Source: Branchiostoma floridae
Lineage: Eukaryota > Chordata > Leptocardii > Amphioxiformes > Branchiostomatidae
Assembly (NCBI RefSeq): GCF_000003815.2
Contig: NC_049984.1
Span: forward strand, 5,038,491 to 5,098,490
DNA: 60,000 nucleotides
Reading direction: 5' to 3'
Part shown: piece by piece, positions 52,701 through 57,400 of the stretch
How positions within the stretch are numbered: position 1 is the stretch's first letter
How the letters are laid out: the number at the start of each line of letters is the position of its first letter
Made by a program: the position numbers and the translations under genes
The notes under the pieces: generated by a model
Database searches by the model: none
Told to the model about the DNA's origin: nothing
Seen by the model: only the letters and a program-made list of their open reading frames with translations

Positions 52701-54189
52701 TCCGAGCAGATGTTGTGAAACAAAATTGTTACAAATTGCGCCTCCTACAAAAGACAGTTCGGAACAGAAACAGACAGCTTGCAAAATATTGCAATATTGC
52801 CTCCCTACATCTGCTTGGAGATTAGGGGTGTGGGGTCATGGGGTTGACCTAAAGCTTAGGTTTGACCTACTCTCCAAGCAGAGGTTCGGCTACAATTCAT
52901 TTTGACGTCTTTTTAGGCATTATTATAAGATTTCTACTTTGTCAGGTCTTCTTTTTGGCTGGTGGACCAGAAGAACACCTGAAAAAAATAGAAATCTTGA
53001 TCAACACGCCTAAAAATACATCCAAAACAAGCCTCTGTTTGAAGAGTACGATTTCGGGCGGGCGGGGCGGGCTGATGATAGTCACAACAGGTTGTTAGTT
53101 TCAGCAACAACTGACGATAATTTTTCACAGAAGAGGGTGGGAGAAGGGGCACCACACTTTCCACGAGGTCTTCTACACCATGTTTACGTTAAATAAAATC
53201 GACTTTTCTGTTGTTTATTTTCGTTGGGGGAACGCAAGCTACTTGTTTGTGACTCGAACGGTGGAAAATTATGTTGACAACAGGTCGTGAGTTCAGCAAC
53301 AACTGTCTATTTCACTGTAAGAGGGTGGGGGGAGGGGCACCGCCTTTCCACGAGTTATCGCAAACAAATTTTGTGTTTATGTTCAAAAATCGAGTTATTT
53401 TGTTTGTTTTTTAAAAGCAAGCTGTGTTCAATCGTGACTCAAACGTTGCAGATGTTTCCCGACCCCAGGTCAGAACGCAGCGAGCAGTTGTGCCAGATTC
53501 TTCCAAAACATCTTGTCACCTTTGGACACTTCTTCGCCCAAGGGGGGCTGGGTCAGGCCAGTTCTCGTTTGTTTTCTTTCCTGGCTTTCTAACTGAAAAT
53601 TATGTGTATCACTGCCTCACACAAACTGCAGTGTGTGAGAGAGCTGTGTCTGTGTGACCCACATGCCGTGGGGTCGGGGTGAGTGCAAGGGGACACAGGC
53701 GAGAGGCGAAAATTGTTTACAAAACTCACCTTCCAAAACGACCTCCTTGCCGGCCCTCTTCAGGGCGCGTACGGCCTCATCGTGCGTGGCGTCCCGCAAG
53801 TCCTCCCCGTTCACGGACAGGATGGCATCCCCGACGTACAGGCTCTCCGTCTGGTCGGCCGCCAACCCCTTGAAGATCTTGGAGATGAGGATGGGCATCT
53901 TGTTCTCCTTCCCTCCCTTGATGGAGATGCCGAGGCCGCCGACGTCCTGTTTGATCACCTTCACCACACGCTTGTGGTTCGCGATGGACTCGGGCAGCTG
54001 GTCGTGATCGAACTCAGAATTGCGGATGGCGTCGCCGTTCTGGTCTCCGCCGCCCACCGAGGAGTCCTCCAGGCTGATGGTGAGGGTCTCCTCCTCCAAA
54101 GAGACCAGGACTCGGCACCATCGGTCGCGGACATAGACCTCGAGGAGGCCGGATCTCGTCATGGCCGAGGCGGCGGCGGTAAGCGCCAT
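11070..54189 (-). CDS. SNTB1-like: Syntrophin, alpha/beta type (complete seven-exon gene model)
   Basis: Syntrophins are peripheral membrane adaptors that bind dystrophin/utrophin/dystrobrevin through their C-terminal half and recruit channels, nNOS and kinases through a PDZ domain. Seven minus-strand exons join in phase: 53730-54189, 28580-28995, 22113-22255, 14320-14409, 13782-13900, 11671-11864 and 11070-11162. They give 504 residues from the chosen ATG at 54189. Visible order: first half of PH1 (about 10-60), PDZ (about 74-157, GLGI loop at 85-88), second half of PH1 (about 199-262), PH2 (about 284-395), SU region (about 410-504). The protein ends in the family's SFLSAKxTRxGL-type tail. 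It resembles SNTA1, SNTB1 and SNTB2 about equally and not the gamma type, so it is probably the pre-duplication orthologue of all three. The model is inferred from splice sites without transcripts; untranslated exons are not placed. The weakest point is the exon 3 donor (gtttgt). Confidence 0.93.
11671..11864 (-). CDS. SNTB1-like: Syntrophin exon 6: start of the SU (syntrophin-unique) region
   Basis: Encodes the end of Ala 410 and residues 411-474. It reads [20 protein letters not shown], then an Asn/Pro-rich turn, then [20 protein letters not shown] and [10 protein letters not shown]. This is the syntrophin-unique module (compare CTYKNQECRLTIHYENGF...PYEKLKMSSDDG...LYLDFGG), which with PH2 binds dystrophin and dystrobrevin. 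Acceptor gtctgcag|CA, donor GAACAG|gtaggg, phase 0. A GC-rich exon in AT-rich surroundings. Confidence 0.95.
13287..13474. mobile_element. GTTCACC/TTATCCG foldback MITE, copy 2
   Basis: Same family as 4000-4211 (CAGGGTAACCTATATCCGTT, GATAAAGGTGAATTAGCG). Intron 5 of syntrophin. Confidence 0.75.
13782..13900 (-). CDS. SNTB1-like: Syntrophin exon 5: PH2 C-terminal helix
   Basis: Encodes the last base of Arg 370, residues 371-409 and the first base of Ala 410. It reads [20 protein letters not shown] then [19 protein letters not shown]. This is the PH2 C-terminal amphipathic helix with the diagnostic Trp (AAWTR), close to RQGIETHLFRAE...WTRSIVQGCH of beta-1 syntrophin. Acceptor aatttcag|A, donor ACAAG|gtcagt. 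It is separated from exon 4 by a short intron of 419 bp. Confidence 0.94.
14105..14290 (-). repeat. GGTCCAGGTCC-rich interspersed repeat, copy 1
   Basis: AGTCCAGGTTAAGGTCTGG, then GGACCTGGACCTGATCC and GGACCGTACCTGTACC. It is shared with 26700-26865 in reverse orientation, including CAAAGGATTC..GGCCATTG flanking matches. Intron 4. Confidence 0.55.
14320..14409 (-). CDS. SNTB1-like: Syntrophin exon 4: PH2 loop
   Basis: Encodes the split Arg 340, residues 341-369 and two bases of Arg 370. In frame it reads [20 protein letters not shown] then [10 protein letters not shown]. This matches the vertebrate VHSGPGKGSPQ...DLSFATRTGTR segment of PH2. Acceptor gactccag|GG, donor CCAG|gtatgt, phase 2 at both ends, consistent with its neighbours. 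At 90 bp it is the smallest exon and has no long open frame of its own. A foldback element ends about 150 bp upstream of its acceptor. Confidence 0.9.
14557..14678. mobile_element. TAGCCTGG foldback MITE with 8-bp TSD
   Basis: Arms TAGCCTGGCATCCAGCC and GGCTGGATACCAGGCTA continue inward as TATTATAGCTCCCGAGTCTC, so the RNA would fold into a strong hairpin. Perfect TSD AGCCATAC (14549-14556 and 14679-14686). Lies about 150 bp upstream of the exon 4 acceptor in the gene's direction. Confidence 0.88.
14697..14870 (+). mobile_element. LINE 3' fragment (C-terminal codons and 3' UTR)
   Basis: AGCACAGTAGGGGCATCTTC to GCAGATAGATGTGCAG encodes a [13 protein letters not shown]-like tail typical of LINE RT C-termini. 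It is followed by ACCAGCTGCTGCCGCGCAGC and a short ACAGAT-like tail. Same family as 50600-51064. Confidence 0.6.
16014..16065. repeat. 52-bp AT palindrome
   Basis: TTTGTTCAGTTGTATATA runs through a TA tract and returns as TATACAACTGAACAAA without a mismatch. Able to form a cruciform or an RNA hairpin. Confidence 0.9.
17217..17554 (+). mobile_element. CAGGGCTCGAAATAC-family MITE, copy A
   Basis: Terminal inverted repeats CAGGGCTCGAAATAC and GTATTTCGAGCCCTG. The interior is rich in CTGCACTGGTGCAGG motifs. Flanks TACGT and TACAT give a 4/5 match to a 5-bp TSD. No coding capacity. Intron 3 of syntrophin. Confidence 0.85.
17640..18430 (+). repeat. Three diverged tandem units around CAAGCTTG.GGCATGTA
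   Basis: GGCTATGTGG, TGTTGCCAAGCTTGCGGCA, GTCATAAAC and AGTCACATACATG recur near 17660-17815, 18076-18245 and 18275-18410. Confidence 0.55.
18690..19106 (+). mobile_element. CAGGGCTCGAAA-family MITE with a nested insertion, copy B
   Basis: The left end is CAGGGCTCGAAA at 18690. The right end ATTTCAAGCCCTG at 19094-19106 is split by a 91-bp foldback element (19000-19090) flanked by AGTATTTCA and AATATTTCA. Confidence 0.75.
19000..19090. mobile_element. TAGCC-ended foldback element nested in copy B
   Basis: Hairpin with arms TAGCCAGTACCATCCTC and GAGGATGGTACTCGGGCTA, same family as 29222-29327 (shared GTAGTGACCGC core). Flanked by 9-bp repeats differing at one base. Confidence 0.75.
20070..20265 (+). 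repeat. Same interspersed repeat, partial copy 4
   Basis: CTCCATGAAAAAAATGGAGA followed by TATAGTTTTGGGTGTGTCTG and CCGATTTTTGGGC, then divergence. Confidence 0.5.
21880..22112 (+). mobile_element. tRNA-derived SINE with (CAAA)n tail, abutting syntrophin exon 3
   Basis: The head contains a B-box-like GGTCCTGGGTTCGGTGCCC. The body is of the TGCCCTTGGGTAAGGCAC...CTCCACCACAGGAG...TGGGTACCTGACTTT type seen in invertebrate SINEs, with a CAAACAAACAAA tail at 22080-22112. It is antisense to syntrophin, so its tail reads as gtttgtttttgtttg directly after exon 3. The A-box is eroded and no clear target-site duplication was found. Confidence 0.7.
22113..22255 (-). CDS. SNTB1-like: Syntrophin exon 3: PH2 beta-strand core
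   Basis: Encodes residues 293-339 plus two bases. It reads [20 protein letters not shown], then DLLLYDTVP and [14 protein letters not shown]. This aligns with the vertebrate PH2 segment WKPALVVLTEKDLLIYD...PLLATR. Acceptor cttatctag|GCC is phase 0 and fits exon 2. The donor ACAAG|gtttgt is phase 2 and restores Arg when joined to the G of exon 4. The donor is non-optimal, and its intronic bases merge into a TTTG run that is the tail of an antisense SINE. A long minus-strand frame at 21615-22169 is simply this exon read through the donor into the SINE. Confidence 0.9.
22383..22409 (-). pseudogene. Partial copy of syntrophin exon 3 acceptor and first codons
   Basis: About 27 bp matching the exon 3 start, with an ag acceptor just upstream (22411-22410). 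It encodes AHGEGGSS with only synonymous changes in those codons, then Thr and a TGA. It lies 150 bp upstream of exon 3 in the gene's direction. Flanking direct repeats (22273-22360 and 22677-22765) show that this part of intron 2 was duplicated. Confidence 0.6.
22431..22673 (-). mobile_element. LINE-like 3' UTR fragment in syntrophin intron 2
   Basis: Shares CTTCCAAAAAAGAAGTCAAA and a terminal GCCTACGGGC stem followed by ATGCAAATAAA (minus strand) with 59668-59938. The stem plus AATAAA ending resembles the 3' end of the LINE at 54.4-58.0 kb. Confidence 0.5.
22795..22930 (+). repeat. (GT)n-rich microsatellite
   Basis: Interrupted GT run with ATGT, ACGT and TTTGC variants. The VCVCVC frames over it are artefacts. 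Confidence 0.95.
23469..23682 (+). mobile_element. CAGTGCTCGAAATAC-subfamily MITE, copy C
   Basis: Ends CAGTGCTCGAAATAC and GCGAGCGCTG, with a perfect 5-bp TSD TATTC (23464-23468 and 23683-23687). Its interior (CAGCCAGGTTGC, CAAGCAAAATG) is shared with the copies at 28.1 and 48.2 kb. Confidence 0.82.
24092..24330 (+). repeat. CTCCAT..AAAATGGAG-headed interspersed repeat, copy 1
   Basis: Begins with the hairpin CTCCATCAAAAATGGAG, then TATAGTTTTGGGT, a GTCT run, ATGATATTTGGTACATGGG, GAAGGTCAAGGTTAATTTGG and GACCTTGGTACTG. The same order occurs at 24393, 26105 (reverse) and 44150 (reverse). Confidence 0.65.
24134..24163 (+). repeat. (GTCT)n microsatellite within an interspersed repeat
   Basis: Six to seven GTCT units inside the repeat at 24092-24330. 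Confidence 0.9.
24393..24610 (+). repeat. Same interspersed repeat, copy 2
   Basis: CTCCATGAAAAATGG head, GTGATGATATTTGGTATA, GGCGAAGGTCAAG and GGGCCCCCTAGCGACC, tandem to copy 1. Confidence 0.6.
24875..25265 (+). repeat. Two-copy duplication, about 215-bp unit
   Basis: TTTGACTGGAGACAAAYTTC, TTAGATTATATCACC, TTTCACCAGGTCAA and CCAATTTCTGCCC recur in the same order in both halves. Confidence 0.7.
25497..25632. mobile_element. TAATCTCCAAGCAG element with 8-bp TSD
   Basis: Ends TAATCTCCAAGCAG and CTGCTTGGAGATTA, perfect TSD TTGTGAAC (25489-25496 and 25633-25640). Intron 2 of syntrophin. Confidence 0.87.
26105..26350 (-). repeat. Same interspersed repeat, copy 3 (reverse)
   Basis: GCAGTACCAAGG, ATCGACCTTGACCTTTGTC, CATACCAAATATCATC and a CA-rich run in the order expected for the reverse orientation. 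Confidence 0.6.
26700..26865 (+). repeat. GGTCCAGGTCC-rich interspersed repeat, copy 2
   Basis: GGGTGGGTACCGGTACAG then AGGTCCAGGTAACGTTCAGG, GATTAGGTCCAGATCCGG and ACAATGGTCCATTTTGC. Reverse of the 14.1-kb copy. A short third piece is at about 3765-3790. Confidence 0.55.
27232..27326 (+). mobile_element. CAGGGCTCGAAATAC-family right-end fragment
   Basis: Only the right part remains, ending AAAGTATTTCGAGCCCTG. The left edge is approximate. Confidence 0.6.
27342..27636 (+). mobile_element. tRNA-derived SINE, near-complete, 11-bp TSD
   Basis: A-box TGGCCGAGTGG at 27351-27361 and B-box GAGTTCGATTC at 27397-27407 give a Pol III promoter. An unrelated body follows (GCTTTCTCTGCTTAGC... GGAGATGGGCGCCGCCCTATGCGCC). 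It is bounded by a perfect 11-bp direct repeat CTACCAGTTGA (27331-27341 and 27637-27647). It lies 5 bp after the end of a CAGGGCTCGAAATAC-family remnant. Antisense to syntrophin in intron 2. Confidence 0.88.
28107..28475 (+). mobile_element. CAGTGC(T/A)CGAAATAC-subfamily MITE, copy D
   Basis: Ends CAGTGCACGAAATAC and GTATTTCTAGCACTG. Interior as in copies C and H, but flanks show no TSD. It ends about 105 bp downstream of the exon 2 donor in the gene's direction. Confidence 0.75.
28580..28995 (-). CDS. SNTB1-like: Syntrophin exon 2: PH1 second half and start of PH2
   Basis: Encodes residues 154 (split) to 292. It begins [13 protein letters not shown], directly continuing the PDZ. A variable linker follows, then [12 protein letters not shown]...[18 protein letters not shown]...WFAAIHANT, the second half of the split PH1 domain with its C-terminal Trp helix. 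It ends [12 protein letters not shown], the start of PH2. Acceptor ttctgcag at 28996-29003, donor CAG|gtgagc, phase 0. This is the longest internal exon at 416 bp. A second, partial copy of its 5' end with an intact acceptor lies just upstream in the gene's direction at 29062-29132. Confidence 0.95.
29062..29132 (-). pseudogene. Partial tandem copy of syntrophin exon 2 (5' end plus acceptor)
   Basis: 71 bp matching the first 71 bp of exon 2, preceded by the same ttctgcag acceptor. There are six base differences and all are synonymous in the exon 2 frame, so the copy still encodes [20 protein letters not shown] then GWENA. The duplication unit is about 138 bp (28923-29060 and 29061-29200) and includes about 65 bp of intron. 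There is no donor at its end. Read through, it continues RLNRHC... and stops at the TAA formed at the real exon 2 acceptor. Confidence 0.85.
29222..29327. mobile_element. TAGCCTGAGTATCATCC foldback MITE
   Basis: Near-perfect hairpin (TAGCCTGAGTATCATCCTCC and complement) around GTGACCGCTGGCTCAC. Flanks ACTTGACAT and ACTTGACGT form a 9-bp TSD with one mismatch. It sits 20 bp beyond the exon 2 duplication unit. Confidence 0.85.
30110..30280. mobile_element. TACTGTAAAT element, copy 3 (right end eroded)
   Basis: Left end TACTGTAAATGTCAAAAGTT then TGCGGTTG. The right part has CAACCGCAAAACAAAGTCCC. The terminal TTTACAGTA is not preserved. Confidence 0.5.
31080..31403 (+). repeat. Two-copy tandem duplication, about 168-bp unit
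   Basis: CCCCAACCAAGATGCCCTAC recurs at about 31082 and 31251. Both units end in TACATTATTTACCCAATGTT. Confidence 0.78.
31552..31606 (+). mobile_element. CAGGGCTCGAAATAC-family left-end fragment
   Basis: The first about 55 bp of the family, then about 90 bp (CTCACATAGCTAGCAGG... ATGCATAT) that also flanks the copy at 41357-41696 in inverted orientation. Copies E and F therefore share flanking DNA as part of a larger duplicated block. Confidence 0.65.
31699..32048 (+). mobile_element. CAGGGCTCGAAATAC-family MITE, copy E
   Basis: Complete terminal repeats and the typical CTGCACCAG interior, close to copies A, F and G. No TSD in the present flanks. Confidence 0.82.
32262..32335 (+). mobile_element. 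3' fragment of the same tRNA-SINE family
   Basis: CCTGCTGTAGTGGCTTGCAC through GGAGATGGGCGCC, matching the last third of the 27.3-kb SINE only. Confidence 0.65.
33576..33655. mobile_element. GTTCACCTTTATCCG-family half copy
   Basis: Left arm only (CACCTTTATCTACAGGGTAA), running into unrelated sequence before the complete copy at 34005. Confidence 0.6.
34005..34226. mobile_element. GTTCACCTTTATCCG foldback MITE, copy 3
   Basis: Ends TAACGCCAGTTCACC and AACTAGCGTTA. The central arms AGTGGTTCTATATTGCAATA and complement are kept. Confidence 0.7.
34480..35400 (+). repeat. Minisatellite array, about 137-172 bp units
   Basis: At least five tandem diverged units, with the landmark TTGGCAAGAGTT / CTGGCAGGAGTTAAGAGAAG at about 34621, 34758, 34899, 35045 and 35217. 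Other landmarks are TTCTTCTAACAGATCTAGAC and GATAAATTGAGTGATGGCA. A last piece (GCTTCTAACGGATCTAGACA) resumes after the MITE at 35409-35775. Intron 1. Confidence 0.75.
35409..35775 (+). mobile_element. CAGGGCTCGAAAT-family MITE, GGGTGCAC subfamily
   Basis: Same ends (CAGGGCTCGAAAT, AGTATTTCGAGCCCTG) but the interior is built of GGGTGCACC repeats rather than CTGCACCAG. It lies at the right edge of the minisatellite at 34480-35400. Confidence 0.78.
35963..36193. mobile_element. GTTCACCTTTATCCG foldback MITE, copy 4
   Basis: Ends TAACGTTAGTTCACC and GGTGAACTAGCGTTA; consistent with a TA target duplication. Read as protein, these arms produce the recurring [11 protein letters not shown] string that makes small false open frames in several places. 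Confidence 0.8.
36280..36565 (+). mobile_element. Same tRNA-SINE family, degenerate copy
   Basis: Matches the 27342-27636 copy along its length. The B-box GAGTTCGATCC is kept (36341-36351) but the A-box is eroded. A CA run interrupts the body. Bounded by ATGTTCTCT (36271-36279 and 36566-36574). Confidence 0.8.
36596..36842 (+). mobile_element. TACTGTAAAT...TTTACAGTA element, copy 4
   Basis: Best-preserved member: ends TACTGTAAATGCAGAAATGT and AAATGCATTTACAGTA, GTTCGCGGTGG motifs, AGACTGCAGTCT in the middle. Confidence 0.8.
38451..39994. mobile_element. 1.54-kb element with GGACCGTACGGC termini and CCAAG TSD
   Basis: Terminal inverted repeats GGACCGTACGGCGTTTAGTG and CACTAAATGCCGTACGGTCC extend over about 45 bp through GAGGGCCGGTCGCC. 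A 5-bp TSD CCAAG is at 38446-38450 and 39995-39999. Subterminal regions carry several copies of TTGCTTGGCCCTCCCCCC on both sides in inverted arrangement. The middle holds about three diverged units containing AAATCTTGACCCTCTGAAAC. No transposase frame is visible, so it is non-autonomous. Intron 1 of syntrophin. Confidence 0.88.
40652..40825 (+). repeat. (CA)n-rich microsatellite
   Basis: Long interrupted CA run with GACACAGGG and AAATACG variants. Open frames of HTHTHT or CVCVCV here are artefacts. Confidence 0.96.
41357..41696 (-). mobile_element. CAGGGCTCGAAATAC-family MITE, copy F
   Basis: Complete copy in reverse orientation relative to copy A. Perfect 5-bp TSD ATATG (41352-41356 and 41697-41701). 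The right flank to about 41800 matches the DNA beside copy E. Confidence 0.85.
42020..42248. mobile_element. GTTCACCTTTATCC foldback MITE, copy 5
   Basis: Ends TAACATTAGTTCACC and GGTGAACTAGCGTAA, with the family's CGACTTGATATCCC and GTAACCTATATCCGTT arms partly eroded. Confidence 0.75.
43306..44375 (-). mobile_element. About 1.07-kb composite element with ACCTCCATGAAAA termini
   Basis: Begins ATACCTCCATGAAAA and ends TTTTTTCATGGAGGTA. Inside are two diverged modules of about 300 bp (TCCTCATTAATTATGCAAAT ... GACAAAAACGCCCCTGC ... GGGGGC). A terminal module then resembles the elements at 24.1, 24.4 and 26.1 kb. No transposase recognised. Confidence 0.6.
44480..44690 (+). repeat. Interspersed repeat with GGACTTCCATTTAACGTCC
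   Basis: GGTGGGTTCTTTAATGTGCG, then GGGGTGTGGCTCTCC, then GGACTTCCATTTAACGTCC and TATCCGAGGGAAGC. I recognise this string as recurrent in marine invertebrate genomes. Its class is unknown to me. Confidence 0.5.
44700..47812. other. Unannotated part of syntrophin intron 1
   Basis: AT-rich. Short frames at 45565-45798, 46702-47001 and 47139-47411 show no recognisable domain. No repeat family from this window recognised. Confidence 0.45.
47815..47981. mobile_element. Pogo/Tigger-like MITE with TA target
   Basis: Ends CAGTAGAAGCCGTTTAAATG and ACTGGATTCTACTG resemble pogo-type termini, with TA on both sides (47813-47814 and 47982-47983). 167 bp, no coding capacity. Confidence 0.7.
48215..48540 (+). 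mobile_element. CAATGCTCGAAATAC-subfamily MITE, copy H
   Basis: Ends CAATGCTCGAAATAC and GTATTTCAAGCACTG, with a perfect 5-bp TSD TAACA (48210-48214 and 48541-48545). The left flank is half of a TAGCCTGGGTACCATC foldback (from about 48159). Confidence 0.83.
48834..49046. mobile_element. TACTGTAA...TTTACAGTA element, copy 5
   Basis: Ends TACTGTAAGTCGTAAAAT and AATTTACAGTA. Interior largely diverged. Confidence 0.5.
49580..49915. mobile_element. CAGGGTTCTAGC-family element, copy 3
   Basis: Ends CAGGGTTCTAGCTAG and CTGGCTAGAACCCTG. Interior has repeated GGCCACTACGCTAAAAT units. No TSD seen. Confidence 0.7.
50600..51064 (+). mobile_element. LINE 3' fragment, longer copy
   Basis: Encodes [20 protein letters not shown] then a stop, followed by a 3' UTR containing AGCTCATTGTGAGCTTCTTG and ACCAGCTGCTGCCGCGCCGC, ending in a GATACAGATACAG run. 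A second, truncated copy is at 14697-14870. Confidence 0.62.
51532..51912 (-). mobile_element. CAGGGCTCGAAATAC-family MITE, copy G
   Basis: Complete copy in reverse orientation with a perfect 5-bp TSD CAAGG (51527-51531 and 51913-51917). A short internal tandem repeat of GTAGAATTTTTCTGGTGCAG is present. Confidence 0.86.
52696..52825. mobile_element. TAATCTCCGAGCAGATGT element
   Basis: Terminal repeats TAATCTCCGAGCAGATGT and ACATCTGCTTGGAGATTA; 130 bp; no clean TSD. Followed 42 bp later by a related element at 52868-53048. Confidence 0.7.
52868..53048. mobile_element. TACTCTCCAAGCAGAGG element, diverged
   Basis: Left end TACTCTCCAAGCAGAGGTT, right end CCTCTGTTTGAAGAGTA. Interior similar to the 2785-2987 copy. 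Confidence 0.65.
53730..54189 (-). CDS. SNTB1-like: Syntrophin exon 1: N-terminus, PH1 first half and PDZ domain
   Basis: Encodes residues 1-153 plus the first base of codon 154. After a short Ala-rich leader comes [13 protein letters not shown], the family's PH1 start. A variable acidic linker follows, then the PDZ domain with [18 protein letters not shown] and a near-invariant stretch through the [14 protein letters not shown] helix. The donor is GAAG|gtgagt, phase 1; joined to TA of exon 2 it makes Val, as in vertebrate syntrophins (LLEV-KY). The chosen ATG at 54189 has A at -3 and G at +4 and matches the family's usual N-terminal length. The frame stays open upstream, with further ATGs at 54249 and 54300, so an N-terminal extension is possible. 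The exon is GC-rich compared with the surrounding AT-rich DNA. Plus-strand open frames over it are antisense shadows. Confidence 0.95.
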
Positions 54190-54300
54190 GTTGGCTCCGA
54201 CTGGAGTTCCGTGAGCTGGAACCCGGGCGTCACGTGACCACGTGGCCATGCCACTGGGAGGAGGGGCACTTCCGGGACGCACCAAACTTTTTTCATTCAT
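54190..54300 (-). promoter_or_regulatory. Candidate syntrophin proximal promoter / 5' UTR
   Basis: GC-rich stretch immediately upstream of the start codon. It carries two CACGTG E-boxes (54231-54236 and 54239-54244) and an ETS-type CCGGAAGT core on the minus strand around 54268-54275. This is typical of CpG-type housekeeping promoters, but the transcription start is not determinable here and the segment could be 5' UTR or N-terminal coding extension. Confidence 0.35.
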
Positions 54301-54334
54301 TTCAGGAGCGCGAAGAAAATCGATTTGATAGCCG

Positions 54335-54366
54335 AACCGGGGCCCGGCCGGGCTGTTTGCGGGAAG
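54335..54366 (+). repeat. Isolated copy of the CCGGGGCCCGGCCGGGC motif
   Basis: Matches the copies at 58.1-58.6 kb, including the following TGTTTGCGGGAA. It lies between the syntrophin 5' end and the LINE start. A partial GGCCCGGCC also occurs right after the LINE 3' end at 58036-58044, so the LINE may have landed inside or next to a member of this family. Confidence 0.6.
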
Positions 54367-54419
54367 CTGTGTGCAAGCTGGGTCATACAAAACGTAGAAA
54401 AATTTTGTCATGAGCATAA

Positions 54420-57400
54420 AGAAATAGTCATAACTTGTGTAACGTTATATTTCTTGATAAGCGAACAAACCTTAATAACGTTAAATGTGGCATTGACTTC
54501 TTCTCGCTTTTAGAAACCTGGAGTACAGAAAACACCATAATTAACATTCCCAATTACAGCTATTTTCATCAACATAGACAAAAGAGTAAGAGAGCGAAAC
54601 GTTCTTCGGGAGGTATTGTCTTTCTATATAAGAACGAATACAAAGGTTATGTAAAAAAAGCACCATCTCAATCAACAGACGCCCTTTGGGTACAAATCGA
54701 CCGCCAACTACTCGGTTTACCCAAAGATCTATTCATATGTTCTCTCTATATTAGCCCCGGAGCATCCACTGCTCACAAACATTCAGAAAAACATGTTATA
54801 GACACTTTAGAAGATGAAATCTCTAAATTCAGCTCCGTCGGGTACGTTTTATTAGGTGGTGATTTTAATGCCCGTCTCGGAAATCTACCTGATTACACAA
54901 CCGATTCTCATATTAACGACGATTCCGACAGCTCCCCATACTTCACTGACAGACAACACATGGACAAAGTTTCTCCCAACAAATTCGGTAGACTAATCAC
55001 AGACTTGTGTATTCAAGCAAATCTTAGAATATTAAATGGTAGAGTTGTCGGTGACCTACAGGGAAAATTCACGTGTCACCAACCAAATGGCAGCAGCACA
55101 GTTGATTTAATGATTTGTAGTAAGTCCTTTCTCCAGCAAATTTTATCATTCCGTGTCAATCCTCTAACAGTATTCTCTGATCATTGTATGATATCTACAT
55201 TAATTCGCTCAAAACCACCAATACATACTTTTCAGGAAAAATATAAAAGCTCACACACCAGGCCTCTTCCTAAACAGTTTCACTGGAACGAGAATTCTGC
55301 TCAGACATTTCTTCTTTCTCTCAGTCAGCCCGACATTGTAAAACGATTAGTTGCTCTAAAGGACTCTAACAACATAACATCTGCGGCAGAAATTGAGAAT
55401 TATGTTTCTGAATTTAGCTCAATTCTGAGAGAGGCGGGTAATAAGTCACTCTGTTTAAAAAGAGCTAGAAAACGTCCGCCGAAAAGACAAAATAAGAAAT
55501 GGTTCGACAAAACGTGTATTGAAATGAAACGTGAACTGAAAAATTTAGCCTATTTACTAGAAAAAAACCCATCACATCCAGAAGTGAGGGGCAGTTTCTT
55601 CAGGAAGAAAAAAGAATATAGAAAATTATTGAAAAAGAAAAAACGTGATTTTCGTCAACAAATTATGAATCAACTATCCACCCTTCAGGAAAAGAATCCA
55701 AGTGCATTTTGGGACCTTGTTAATAAATTAAAACCCGAGAAGGCTCAAAAAAATAGCCAAATCTCCAGCGAAGACTGGTTAAACCACTTTAGTAAAGTTG
55801 ACAAACCATCCGACGGAAATCATGATTCCGTGGCCGGTCCTTTCATTCCAGTAAATGATCAATCTCCTTTTCCAATAGAGACAGAGAACTTTATATTAGA
55901 TTCTATAATTACCGCAGATGAATTAGACAGAGCTATTGCAAACTTAAAGAATAACAAGTCCAGTGGAAGCGATATGATAAGAAACGAAATGTTGAAATGT
56001 GGCAAATCAATTTTCCAAAAACCTCTGCTCCATCTTTTTAACCTGTGCTTACAAAACGCATACTTCCCCGAAGAATGGTCGCTCAGCCATATTGTACCTA
56101 TCCACAAATCCGGAGATACTTCACTCCCAGACAACTATAGAGGGATCTCTATTATAAGTTGTCTAGGAAAATTATTCTGTTCAATCTTAAACAATAGACT
56201 GTCTAATTACGCAGAAGAAAACAGCCTTTTCAAACCACAACAGGCCGGTTTCAGAAAGAATTTTAGAACAACTGATAATCTATTCACTTTGAACACGCTT
56301 GTCAGCAAATATATCAGTAGAAATTCACGTCTATACGCTTGTTTTGTGGATTTTAGTAAAGCTTTTGATTCTGTTTGGCGAGAAGGTCTTTTACTAAAAT
56401 TGAAGAAACTTGGGATAGGAGGCAAATTTCTCCTGACCATAAAAGATATGTACTCTAAAACTACAAATTGTATTAAAACAAACAGTGGTCTAACCGATAC
56501 ATTTGTAACTCACTGTGGGGTTCGACAAGGCTGTAACCTGAGTCCAACATTGTTCAACTTATTCATTAGTGACATAGCATCAGAATTTGATCATTCCTGT
56601 TGTAACCCTCCAGTTCTACACTGTATGAATGTACCCTGTCTATTATATGCTGATGATTTAGTAATATTCTCAGAGTCACAACGTGGCTTACAATCATCTT
56701 TGTCTAGATTAGAAGAGTACTGTAAATCCTGGAGGTTGAAAGTCAACCTTAAAAAGACAAAAATTGTAGTTTTCACAAAGGGTGGTCGGATACCAAAAGA
56801 CTGTTCCTTCTTGTTCAATAGTAATGTAGTAGAAATTGTATCTTCGTATTGTTATTTAGGAATAATTGTCAACTCAGCTGGCACATTCAAAGCCAATCAC
56901 AAATACCTATACAACAAGGGGCTAAGAGCTTTGTTTGGAGTCAGACAATCCCTTGACAAAGCTGATGCCCCGTTGTCTGTTAAAAACAAGTTATTTGACT
57001 CCTGTGTCAAACCAATTTTACTTTATGGGTCGGAGATTTGGGGCTCCTTCAAAAGTTCAAAATCTTGTCCAATCGAATCCGTACATGTAAAATTCTGTAA
57101 ACAATCCCTCAATGTCCCCAAAACAGCTAGCAATCTTGCTGCACGGGCGGAATTAGGGAGGTACCCCTTACACTTGGAGGCCTCCCTAAACGCCGTTAAG
57201 TTTTTCACTAGAGTTTGCTTGAATGTGCCGGCTGATAGTCTCCAGGCAGACGCACTTTTATGTCAATTAGAACTAGACTCTTTAGGTAGCAAATGCTGGG
57301 CTTCCGGTGTGCGGAAAACTTTAGAAGAATGCGGTTATGCCTTTGTTTGGCATTCTCCACACTCAATTGTTTCAAAAATGCCTTCAATCATCTCTGCTAT

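Noticed and set aside
53654-54237. Plus-strand frames of up to 184 codons over syntrophin exon 1
   Set aside because: Antisense shadows of a GC-rich conserved exon, with no family similarity in that direction.
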